Below the pieces are notes generated by a model. It made no database searches, was not told where the DNA came from, and saw only the letters and a program-made list of their open reading frames with translations. Shown here in pieces: positions 5,489-13,007 of a stretch of DNA of 18,570 bases; the first letter of the stretch is position 1; the number at the start of each line of letters is the position of its first letter. This DNA comes from SFWF01 sp045539095 (GTDB taxonomy: Bacteria > Bacillota > Clostridia > Oscillospirales > Acutalibacteraceae), in contig JAZQER010000076.1 of the NCBI GenBank assembly GCA_045539095.1, forward strand, positions 1 to 18,570, in the 5' to 3' direction. The translations under genes and the position numbers were made by a program.

Positions 5489-6238
5489 ATGGCAGTTATC
5501 TCAATGAAACAGCTTCTTGAAGCAGGTGTTCATTTCGGACATCAGACAAGACGCTGGAACCCCAAAATGGCTCCGTACATCTTCACCGAGAGAAATGGAA
5601 TCTACATCATCGACCTTCAGAAGACAGTTAAGAAGCTCAACGAGGCTTACGCTTTCGCTCGCGATATCGTAGCTGACGGCGGCGACATTCTCTTCGTTGG
5701 TACCAAGAAGCAGGCTCAGTCTTCCGTTAAGGAAGAGGCAGAGCGTTGCGAGATGCCCTATGTCAACGCTCGTTGGCTCGGCGGTATGCTCACCAACTTC
5801 ACCACCATCAGAAAGAGAATTGCACGTCTTGCTCAGCTTCGCAAGATGGAAGAGGATGGCACCTTCGAGATTCTTCCCAAGAAGGAAGTTATCGGTCTCC
5901 GTGGCGAAATCGAGAAGCTCGAGAAGTTCCTCGGCGGTATCAAGGATATGAAGAAGATCCCCGGCGCAATGTTTATCGTTGACCCCCGCAAGGAGAGAAT
6001 CGCTGTTGCTGAAGCAAAGAAACTCAATATCCCGATCATCGCTATCGTTGATACCAACTGCGATCCTGATGAGATCGACGCAGTTATTCCCGGTAACGAC
6101 GACGCTATCCGCGCAGTAAAGCTTATCTCTGAGGTTATTGCTAACGCAGTTCTCGAGGCTAAGCAGGGTGAGCAGGGATCTGCTGCAGTAGAAGGGGAAG
6201 CAGTAGAGGCTCCCGCTGCAGAAGCAGACGCTGAATAA
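5489..6238 (+). CDS. rpsB: 30S ribosomal protein S2
   Basis: S2 is a structural protein of the small ribosomal subunit. The 249-residue product begins AVISMKQLLEAGVHFGHQTR and contains the S2 signatures RWNPKMAPYIFTERNGIYII, FVGTKKQAQ, WLGGMLTNFTTIRKRI and PGAMFIVDPRKERIAV...DTNCDP. An acidic, alanine- and glutamate-rich tail of about 20 residues follows. ATG at 5489 has AGGAGG 8 bases upstream. tsf follows 21 bases after the stop, the near-universal pairing. Codon use is strongly biased, as expected for a highly expressed gene. Confidence 0.98.
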   Translation: MAVISMKQLLEAGVHFGHQTRRWNPKMAPYIFTERNGIYIIDLQKTVKKLNEAYAFARDIVADGGDILFVGTKKQAQSSVKEEAERCEMPYVNARWLGGMLTNFTTIRKRIARLAQLRKMEEDGTFEILPKKEVIGLRGEIEKLEKFLGGIKDMKKIPGAMFIVDPRKERIAVAEAKKLNIPIIAIVDTNCDPDEIDAVIPGNDDAIRAVKLISEVIANAVLEAKQGEQGSAAVEGEAVEAPAAEADAE

Positions 6239-6259
6239 TTAATTTGGAGGTACAATACA

Positions 6260-7168
6260 ATGGCTTTTACCGCTAAAGACGTTCAGGCTTTAAGAGAAAA
6301 GACAGGCTGCGGTATGATGGACTGCAAAAACGCTCTTAAAGAGACCGATGGAAATATGGCAGCAGCTATCGACTATCTTCGTGAGAAGGGTCTTGCTTCA
6401 CAGGCTAAGAAGGCTTCCCGCGTTGCCGCAGAAGGCACCGTTGTAGCTATGGTAGAGGGTAACGTTGCAGTTGCTCTTGAGATTAATACTGAGACTGACT
6501 TCGTTGCAGGTAATGAAGAGTTCAAGGCTTTCGCTGATAAGGTTGCAAAGGCTGTTATTGCTAACAACCCCGCCGATGTTGATGCTCTTATGACAAGCGC
6601 ATATGAGGGAACCACCGTTGGTGAGCTTAAGGAAGAAGTTTTCCTTAAGTTCCGTGAGAACATTCAGATTCGTCGCTTCGTTCGCATCGAGGGCAAGGTT
6701 GTTAACTATGTTCACGCAGGCGGAAAGATTGGTGTTCTCGTACAGCTTGATACCGATCTTGATATGTGTGACGCTCTCGTAGCTATGGGTAAGAATGTTG
6801 CAATGCAGGTTGCAGCTATGAACCCGAGTTACCTTGATCAGGAATCAGTTCCCGCTGAGGACCTCGAGAAAGAGAAGAACATCCTCATCGCTCAGATGAA
6901 GGAAGATCCTAAGATGGCTAATAAGCCAGACGCAGTTCTCGGAAAGATTGTTGAAGGTAAGATCGGCAAGTTCTACAAGGAAAACTGCCTTGTTGAGCAG
7001 CAGTATGTTATCGATAATGACCTTACCGTCGGCAAGTATGTTGACTCTGTAGCGAAAGAGCTTGGTGGCTCTGTTAAGATTGCTTCCTTTGTCCGTTATG
7101 AGAAGGGCGAGGGCATCCAGAAGCGCGAGGACGACTTTGCAAGCGAAGTTGCAAGTATGATTAAATAA
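6260..7168 (+). CDS. tsf: Translation elongation factor Ts
   Basis: EF-Ts recycles EF-Tu by promoting GDP release. The 302-residue product has the N-terminal UBA-like domain (VQALREKTGCGMMDCKNAL and GNMAAAIDYLREKG, about 8-44), the TDFVAGN motif (79-85) that contacts the EF-Tu nucleotide site, and the core and C-terminal dimerisation-type regions (RFVRIEGKVVNYVHAGGKIG, QYVIDNDLTVGKYV). TGGAGG lies about 8 bases before the ATG. It is cotranscribed with rpsB and closed by a strong terminator about 30 bases downstream, so readthrough to pyrH is not expected here; in most Firmicutes pyrH follows directly. Confidence 0.98.
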   Translation: MAFTAKDVQALREKTGCGMMDCKNALKETDGNMAAAIDYLREKGLASQAKKASRVAAEGTVVAMVEGNVAVALEINTETDFVAGNEEFKAFADKVAKAVIANNPADVDALMTSAYEGTTVGELKEEVFLKFRENIQIRRFVRIEGKVVNYVHAGGKIGVLVQLDTDLDMCDALVAMGKNVAMQVAAMNPSYLDQESVPAEDLEKEKNILIAQMKEDPKMANKPDAVLGKIVEGKIGKFYKENCLVEQQYVIDNDLTVGKYVDSVAKELGGSVKIASFVRYEKGEGIQKREDDFASEVASMIK

Positions 7169-7198
7169 TTATTGCACAATAGAATATACTTTGTATCA

Positions 7199-7227
7199 CC
7201 GCATCGCCATTCTTGGCGATGCGGTTT
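7199..7227 (+). terminator. Terminator after tsf
   Basis: CCGCATCGCCA (7199-7209) and TGGCGATGCGG (7214-7224) form a perfect 11-bp stem with loop TTCT, followed by TTTCTG. Its core GCATCG/CGATGC recurs in the terminator after the inserted secreted-protein gene. Confidence 0.85.
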
Positions 7228-7269
7228 CTGCTTTGTTGAGCATCATTCACTTTTAATTCAGCAAAGCAG
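7228..7269. repeat. Inverted repeat downstream of the tsf terminator
   Basis: CTGCTTTGTTGA (7228-7239) and its partner at 7258-7269 (TCAGCAAAGCAG) pair over 12 positions including one T-G, around an 18-base loop. There is no T-run on either side, so a simple terminator is unlikely. Its role is unknown. Confidence 0.45.
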
Positions 7270-7372
7270 AATATTCTACAAATTTCTACAAAAATCGCGC
7301 AAATAGTGGAAAAGAATTCCGCAATTGTGCTATACATTTACCGAATTATGCATATAATTATCCAAAAGCTTT

Positions 7373-7381
7373 TGATATAAT
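7373..7381 (+). promoter_or_regulatory. Extended -10 promoter for the secreted protein gene
   Basis: TG-A-TATAAT (7373-7381) is an extended -10 element with no good -35 box at the expected distance. The start site would fall near 7388, followed by GGGAGA (7415-7420), 9 bases before the ATG at 7430. Confidence 0.55.
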
Positions 7382-7429
7382 GAATGTGTTAATACCCAAA
7401 ATATATTTTTTAATGGGAGATGAACGTTT

Positions 7430-9946
7430 ATGAAAAAAGCAATATCTATTGTTTGCATCGTTGCGTTATTGGTCACCTCTATCGGTATGACCTTTATCAA
7501 CGTTGCAGCAGAGCCGATAACGGCGCCCAATGATGCGGCTGATACCGTTATCTGGTCAACCTTTACTGACGACGACGGTAACGACTGGTATCCCTACGGC
7601 CCGTCCGATGCTCCGATTCCGGAGAACGTTATATCTTCGGGTTCAGGAAGCATTATCAAAGACACCACGGGTCTGCCTTCTACGGGTCTGTTCAGCATAC
7701 CTACAGAGCAGTATAACGAAAACGGCGACCCGATCACAGAGTCTATCCTTTGTACCGATCCTATCTCTGTCAGCGGTATCAACGGTATAATGGTTTATGT
7801 TAAGGTGCCTGAAGTAGAGGGCGGATACAATCTGAATATGAGGCTCAGAATTTATGATGCTTCGCAGGATAAGTTCGGATACAAGAATCGCAATACTGCA
7901 ACGGCTTACTATTATATGGCTATGGGTGACAATTCGTTCACTAGCGCTTCCTATGACAGTACTTCAACAAATACGCTCGTTCTTGAATCAGGCTTTGAGG
8001 GATATGTCTATTATCTGTTAAATGAATGCACACATGCGTCTGGTTTTACAAAAGAGGATTTAACAGATGATGACGCATTTGCAGGACTTCATTTCACCCT
8101 TACCGCTGTTGAGGGAGAGGAGCTTATTGTAGGAACACCTATTGCTGTTAAGGGAACAAGAGATTCCGTTTTAGCTGCTCCTACAGATACTATCGTTGTA
8201 GGCGGTCTTACATATAAGCTTGACGGCTCAGGTCTTGTTGAAGACGATTCTGATTATGTAAAGCCTAATTTCAGCGGTCTTACTACCGCAACTGCGCCTG
8301 ATGCAACAATTATTAATACTCCCTCTACTGTGTATGTAACCACAACTCCGGTAGATAGTATTACACCGCTGATTAGTGAACAGACGGGAACGATTCCTCA
8401 GCTTGATAGAAATGTAAACTACGGTTTGGAAACAACCGCAAATATAGCGATGGGCTTTAATTACAGTGAATCGGTATCTTTCCCAAGCAATGGCGGATTT
8501 ATGTATTATCTTGATTTTTCAGGAAATCAGAACACCCAAATTTTATTCTCACCTGCACTCGGAACAAATGCTTCGTCACTAACCGCTAATGATTCTGCAA
8601 TAGTAGGCGCTAACAATTCACAGGCAGGTTCGGGAAATGCTTTCGTATATCTTTTATGGGATAACGCAGCAGAATCAAACACATGGACTGCACAGGCATT
8701 GCCTGATTATTCTAGCAGTACAGTAGATGCAGTATTTGGAAATAAAAACGGAAATAAGGGTATCACTTTACCAGTTGGTTTTAAAGGATATATTTATATT
8801 CCTGAAAATTGTTATCAGTTAGAAAAAGCATTTACTGTAGTTACTATTTATTTAGTTTCTAAATCAGGTGGTGCTGACGCAAGCAAGACATACAAGGTTA
8901 GTGCACCCATGATTGTATCTGATTTTGATATCAATTCGACTTTAGTAAGTGGTGACAATTGCGTTCTTGACCTTGATACAGGCAAGAAGATTGGCGCTCC
9001 CGATTACACCGTATCGGATACCTTCTACGGCGATGCAGCTCAGATCCACGTCAACTCTGCTCCCACTGTTAGACCTGCAACTATGGCAAGACCTGACATG
9101 CTGTATCACCCCTTGTGCGATTTAGGCGCTTTAAATAATAGTAAGTATTTCAATGCTACATACAACCTTGGTGTTTCTAGCGGCACGAACAGAACCGGTG
9201 GCGGTGTACAGGTAACTATTGAGGACAAATTTGTTCCTATTATAGATGACCTTCCTGCTGTTAAAGTCGCTACAACTGAGAATTTTGCTTCAACTGAAGG
9301 TTTAGTTACATTTGTAACAAATGATACGATAACCAAGGATGCTGGTGTTCTTCTGTACATTAAGAATCATGATGCGGTTGAAAAGAAACTTTATGCTACT
9401 ATGTCTGACAAAGGTTATAGAACCGCCAATGACTTTTACATTAAGAAGTTAGGCAAAGATGATTCTTACTGGAGTTATGTTGATGTGGATAAGAGCGCAG
9501 TAACCTTTGCTATCCCTGCTAATTTTGAAGGATATTTATATTTTAACTTTGAAGGCTTTAGCGGTATTACAGCACTTCTTGCGGATGAGGTTGCAAATGC
9601 TTCTTCGTTAGTATTAAAGAATTTCGTATTATGTCAGCAGGGTCAGGTTGCTGGTCAGACCATGACTGTAAGCTTCCCGATGATCGTTACCAATTCGCCC
9701 GTTTCCTCCTCTGATGCTAATGATTTCTGCGTATCTCCCGTAGCTTATGTCAATGATGCAGAGGTTCCGCAGAATCTTAACACCGATAACTTTGCTATCC
9801 CTTATGACCACAACGGCGACCTTAAGGTAAACGTTCTTGACCTCGCAAGAGCATATAGCGAGCAAACTTCTGACTATGCTCTTCTGCGTAAGAATTATCT
9901 CAATGTAGCTGAAGATGCTGAATTGGTGATTGCAAACCCTTCATAG
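7430..9946 (+). CDS. Secreted three-module protein with dockerin-like motif (N-terminal part of a split gene)
   Basis: The 838-residue product starts with a signal peptide (KKAISIVCIVALLVTSIGM, likely cleavage after NVAA, residue about 27). Three related modules follow, each ending with the same pair of motifs: GFEGYVY (188-194) and VGTPIAV (234-240); GFKGYIY (450-456) and VSAPMIV (490-496); NFEGYLY (698-704) and VSFPMIV (747-753). They look like beta-sandwich, carbohydrate-binding-type domains, though no named family is claimed. Near the end, YDHNGDLKVNVLDL carries D793, N795, D797, N801 and D804 at positions 1, 3, 5, 9 and 12 of a dockerin-type calcium loop; the second dockerin repeat is degenerate (DYALLRKNYL). 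The stop TAG at 9944-9946 is followed in the -1 frame by uninterrupted coding into DUF4874/DUF4832 domains, so this is probably the first part of a 1559-residue protein. Promoter at 7373, SD GGGAGA. Substrate unknown. Confidence 0.85.
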   Translation: MKKAISIVCIVALLVTSIGMTFINVAAEPITAPNDAADTVIWSTFTDDDGNDWYPYGPSDAPIPENVISSGSGSIIKDTTGLPSTGLFSIPTEQYNENGDPITESILCTDPISVSGINGIMVYVKVPEVEGGYNLNMRLRIYDASQDKFGYKNRNTATAYYYMAMGDNSFTSASYDSTSTNTLVLESGFEGYVYYLLNECTHASGFTKEDLTDDDAFAGLHFTLTAVEGEELIVGTPIAVKGTRDSVLAAPTDTIVVGGLTYKLDGSGLVEDDSDYVKPNFSGLTTATAPDATIINTPSTVYVTTTPVDSITPLISEQTGTIPQLDRNVNYGLETTANIAMGFNYSESVSFPSNGGFMYYLDFSGNQNTQILFSPALGTNASSLTANDSAIVGANNSQAGSGNAFVYLLWDNAAESNTWTAQALPDYSSSTVDAVFGNKNGNKGITLPVGFKGYIYIPENCYQLEKAFTVVTIYLVSKSGGADASKTYKVSAPMIVSDFDINSTLVSGDNCVLDLDTGKKIGAPDYTVSDTFYGDAAQIHVNSAPTVRPATMARPDMLYHPLCDLGALNNSKYFNATYNLGVSSGTNRTGGGVQVTIEDKFVPIIDDLPAVKVATTENFASTEGLVTFVTNDTITKDAGVLLYIKNHDAVEKKLYATMSDKGYRTANDFYIKKLGKDDSYWSYVDVDKSAVTFAIPANFEGYLYFNFEGFSGITALLADEVANASSLVLKNFVLCQQGQVAGQTMTVSFPMIVTNSPVSSSDANDFCVSPVAYVNDAEVPQNLNTDNFAIPYDHNGDLKVNVLDLARAYSEQTSDYALLRKNYLNVAEDAELVIANPS

Positions 9947-9998
9947 CGTTAACAGCTGGCAGTGCTCAGGTACACGGTAGTACCTACACTGTTAACGC
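9934..9998 (+). promoter_or_regulatory. Candidate programmed -1 frameshift site
   Basis: In the reading frame of the upstream half, A-AAC-CCT (9934-9940) has the X-XXY-YYZ form. After 5 bases (9941-9945) a perfect 10-bp stem starts: GCGTTAACAG (9946-9955) with CTGTTAACGC (9989-9998), with GGTAC/GTACC (9969-9973 with 9980-9984) nested inside. The zero-frame stop TAG overlaps the foot of the stem at 9944-9946. Slipping back one base gives ...IANP-FIALTAGSAQ and continues for 722 residues. The layout matches known -1 sites. Weak points are that Y is C, which is uncommon in efficient sites, and that a plain one-base deletion would look the same apart from the motif and stem. Confidence 0.4.
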
Positions 9999-12108
9999 AT
10001 CAGTAGGTAGAACTAATGATGTTTTGTTGTACGGTAATCCTAACAGAGGTTATCGTACAACCATTCCATTCATAATCTACGACGAGCACAAAGTATACAA
10101 TGAAACAACAAACGAATGGGAAGTTAGCGAAACCTGCGACCTTATCCAGCACGGCAGATACAATCCTGATGGCAGTTTTACTGTAGATCCTAGCGGAACA
10201 GCCTTAAGAATTAATGTGGCATCAGCTTGTTATCTCGAAAATAGTTCTGATGTATATGGACACGCAGTTGACCTTATGTATTCTAATTTCACAGATGAGT
10301 GCAAACTTAATGTTATCGATTATATGATCGGTCTCGTTTATTTTGCGGGTTCAGGAGAAAAAAAGAACGATAACTACAGCGCGAAAAATGTACTTGTCCA
10401 GAGTATGCTTCCTGATTACAGCGATGAGTACTATACCGACGAGCCTGGTAATTTCAATGCCTATTCATCCAATCTGTCGATTCCCGATGGAGCTATGAGA
10501 GCATATGAGCTTTTATTCCAGAGGCTGAAAGAGCGTGAGTGTAACGTTCTCTTCAGAGTTGGCTACCACGGATATGTCCAGAATCTGAGCAGCGCATCTG
10601 CTGATATCAAGAATGATGCCTATACAAGTGAAAAGGTTATGATGGCGCATATTGAGCAGTTCGGTGAATTCTTCCAAACTTGTGAGGCTGCATCGGTAGT
10701 ATCTAAGGTATCCAGCGGCTTTATCGGTCAAGGCGGTGAGATGGTAAATAATTATCAGTGGCCGACCTTTACAACCGATAATTATAACAACGTTATGAAA
10801 GCCGTAGTCGAGGATATCTGCATTCCAAACGGTATTCCTTACACCGTACGTATGCCCAGTTTCTGGGAAAATTTTGTCAATGCATATCCCCAGTATCAGC
10901 AATATGTAGGCTTCAATAATGATGCCTTATTCGGTGAGACCGATGAATACGGCTATTGCTCAGGTTGTTGGCAATATAACCATTCAGCAAGCATTTGTTA
11001 TGATGCAAACCACAGCGGTACCTGTAAAGATCCCGATGGAAGCTGGTGGGAGCTTGTTTGTGAGAACGCGGCTTTCACTCCCCAGTCGGGCGAGATGTAT
11101 CATAATCTCCATACAAAATATCAGACCTGCACAAAAGCAGAGCATATTAATGATGGTTGTTACGTAGGCAAGCAGAGAATTCCCACAGGCTTTGATGTTA
11201 TAAAAGAGCTTGCCCATTTCCGTTATTCTACCTTAAGTCAGTGGAACGGACTGATGGAGGGCGGATACGGCGGGTATTACGCTGAGGCTGAACAGGGAAG
11301 ATATTCACTTGATGCAAACGGAAATTATATCAGTGATCCGAGCGGTGAATATGTTCGCGTTCTCCGCGGCTGGCCTGATGACAGCATTGATAATACACTT
11401 ACTGCAGACGATGAGTATGCATACTATATCTACTGCAAGGCAGATGAAGTCAAATATAACGCAAGCGGCAGTAATGTAGGTGTCGAAAACGGAACTCACG
11501 TTTGGGTTTCGCCAAGCTCTGTTATGCAGTATTGGATTGACAATGAAGTCGTCACAATGGAGTGGCTTGACGATAACGGCATTATATATGACCCTGCTTG
11601 GTTTTATGACGATAACGGAAACCTTGTTAAGCGAAATACCTTTGAGTTTATCCGCGACCATCTCGGCTATAAGTTGGTAGCTCAGGATATTATGCTTAGA
11701 GGAGTCATTGCGTCGGGCGGAAATGTTTTTGTTGACCTCGCTCTTAAGAACTACGGCTTTGCCGCCGCCTTCGGACTCGAGAGCAGCTTTGTAATTTTGG
11801 ATGCAAACGGCAACGAAGTTTCAAAGGTTTCTGTAGGTGATCCGTCTAAATGGTATAATCTGCCTACAGATTATTACACCGAGGACAGAAGTGAAAGTGT
11901 TCAGGACGATGTTCTGGTCCATTCTCTGCAGGCGGATATGACATTGCCGAGCGAAAGCGGTACCTACCGTCTGGCTCTTCTCCTTGAGAACGAATCAGGT
12001 GACACTGCCCGTCTCAGCAATGCAAATGCAAACGGCTTCAGCTATACCGCTGACAGTAACAGTTCGACCACAGGATATAACGTTCTTTACACATTTACCA
12101 TTAATTAA
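9940..12108 (+). CDS. DUF4874-DUF4832 domain region (C-terminal part of the split secreted protein)
   Basis: This frame is open from 9922 and is entered at 9940 if ribosomes slip -1. If read separately the first usable start is TTG at 10024 (694 residues), with no good ribosome site and no signal peptide, which argues for a joined protein. Counting from that TTG, GNPNRGYR (4-11) and HIEQFGEFFQTC...SGFIGQGGEM (209-240) match DUF4874, a probable barrel with a conserved GFIGxxGE. YVGFNNDALFGETDEYG (294-310), SGEMYHN (355-361) and IKELAHFRYSTLSQWNGL (393-410) match DUF4832, and the C-terminal region from about 560 looks like a beta domain. An unusual seven-cysteine segment lies at 312-379. The two DUFs usually occur together in secreted proteins and are suspected to act on polysaccharides, but no activity is established. 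A terminator follows 5 bases after the stop. Family call good, function open. Confidence 0.82.
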   Translation, partial: FIALTAGSAQVHGSTYTVNASVGRTNDVLLYGNPNRGYRTTIPFIIYDEHKVYNETTNEWEVSETCDLIQHGRYNPDGSFTVDPSGTALRINVASACYLENSSDVYGHAVDLMYSNFTDECKLNVIDYMIGLVYFAGSGEKKNDNYSAKNVLVQSMLPDYSDEYYTDEPGNFNAYSSNLSIPDGAMRAYELLFQRLKERECNVLFRVGYHGYVQNLSSASADIKNDAYTSEKVMMAHIEQFGEFFQTCEAASVVSKVSSGFIGQGGEMVNNYQWPTFTTDNYNNVMKAVVEDICIPNGIPYTVRMPSFWENFVNAYPQYQQYVGFNNDALFGETDEYGYCSGCWQYNHSASICYDANHSGTCKDPDGSWWELVCENAAFTPQSGEMYHNLHTKYQTCTKAEHINDGCYVGKQRIPTGFDVIKELAHFRYSTLSQWNGLMEGGYGGYYAEAEQGRYSLDANGNYISDPSGEYVRVLRGWPDDSIDNTLTADDEYAYYIYCKADEVKYNASGSNVGVENGTHVWVSPSSVMQYWIDNEVVTMEWLDDNGIIYDPAWFYDDNGNLVKRNTFEFIRDHLGYKLVAQDIMLRGVIASGGNVFVDLALKNYGFAAAFGLESSFVILDANGNEVSKVSVGDPSKWYNLPTDYYTEDRSESVQDDVLVHSLQADMTLPSESGTYRLALLLENESGDTARLSNANANGFSYTADSNSSTTGYNVLYTFTIN

Positions 12109-12112
12109 TTTT

Positions 12113-12147
12113 AAAACGCATCGGTTCTTTCGCCGATGCGTTTTTTT
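12113..12147 (+). terminator. Terminator after the DUF4832 gene
   Basis: AAAACGCATCGG (12113-12124) and CCGATGCGTTTT (12133-12144) pair over 12 bp with an 8-base loop, and the T-run continues to 12147. It closes the inserted gene and shares the GCATCG/CGATGC core with the terminator after tsf. Confidence 0.87.
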
Positions 12148-12202
12148 CAGCGCAGAGCTGAACGAAACACAACTCGTTTCTTACAGCCCAATGTTTTTTA
12201 TA

Positions 12203-12231
12203 TTGACTTTATTTCGCCCTTATTGTAAAAT
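12203..12231 (+). promoter_or_regulatory. Promoter for pyrH operon
   Basis: TTGACT (12203-12208) is followed after 17 bases by TAAAAT (12226-12231). The start would fall near 12238, about 34 bases before pyrH. It lets the pyrH-to-polC block be expressed independently of rpsB-tsf and the inserted gene. Confidence 0.75.
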
Positions 12232-12271
12232 GATATTCAGAGATTTTATGAAATTTCGGAGGTTGAAAATT

Positions 12272-12982
12272 ATGGAAAACAAGCCTGCATATAAAAGAGT
12301 ACTTATAAAGCTCAGCGGTGAGGCTCTTGCCGGTGAGAAAAAGACAGGACTTGATTTTGATACAGTTCTTCGCGTATGCGAAAGCGTAAAAAAATGCCAC
12401 GATATGGGTGCCGAGATTGCTATAGTTGTCGGTGGCGGCAACTTCTGGCGAGGTCGTTCAAGCGGCAAAATGGATCGCACCCGAGCCGACCATATGGGCA
12501 TGCTTGCTACCACTATAAATTCACTCGGGCTGTGCGATGCTCTTGAGCAGCTCGGCGTAGATGTACGCGTACAGACAGCTATAGATATGCGTCAGATAGC
12601 AGAGCCTTATATCAGAAATAAAGCTGTTCGCCACCTTGAAAAGGGAAGAGTAGTCATCTTCGGCTGCGGAACAGGTAACCCCTTCTTCTCGACAGACACC
12701 GCTGCAGCGCTCAGAGCCGCCGAAATAGATGCCGATGTCATCTTCAAGGCAACCAATGTTGACGGCGTATATGACTCTGACCCGAAGACCAATCCGAACG
12801 CAGTCAAGTACGACAAGCTGACCCATCACGATGTTTTGAATCAGGAGCTTCACGTTATGGATAGCACCGCCGCATCCCTTTGTATGGATAACGGCATAAA
12901 GATTCTTGTTTTCAACCTTTCCGACCCCGATAATCTCGTTCGCGCAATACAGGGCGAAGAGATAGGAACACTCGTTTATTAG
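12272..12982 (+). CDS. pyrH: UMP kinase
   Basis: PyrH phosphorylates UMP to UDP, feeding pyrimidine nucleotide synthesis. The 236-residue product has the amino-acid-kinase fold: KRVLIKLSGEAL near the N-terminus, IVVGGGNFWRG, the UMP-contact region DRTRADHMGMLATTINSL, the ATP-site region IFGCGTGNPFFSTDTAAALRA, and KATNVDGVYDSDP. Start ATG 12272 is set by GGAGG (12258-12262) 9 bases upstream; an in-frame ATG at 12248 would add 8 residues and precede that site. It is the first gene of a seven-or-more-gene block, with frr 25 bases downstream. Length is normal for Gram-positive PyrH. Confidence 0.97.
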   Translation: MENKPAYKRVLIKLSGEALAGEKKTGLDFDTVLRVCESVKKCHDMGAEIAIVVGGGNFWRGRSSGKMDRTRADHMGMLATTINSLGLCDALEQLGVDVRVQTAIDMRQIAEPYIRNKAVRHLEKGRVVIFGCGTGNPFFSTDTAAALRAAEIDADVIFKATNVDGVYDSDPKTNPNAVKYDKLTHHDVLNQELHVMDSTAASLCMDNGIKILVFNLSDPDNLVRAIQGEEIGTLVY

Positions 12983-13007
12983 AAAATAATCCTTGGAGGT
13001 AATATAT

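Noticed and set aside
10024..12108. The DUF4874-DUF4832 frame as an independent gene starting at TTG 10024
   Set aside because: There is no convincing ribosome site and no signal peptide, and coding-like sequence extends upstream of the TTG to the frame junction. A joined product by -1 shift, or a damaged single gene, explains this better.
12248..12271. Upstream ATG start for pyrH
   Set aside because: It precedes the GGAGG site at 12258-12262 and would add residues not usual for UMP kinase; ATG 12272 has proper spacing.
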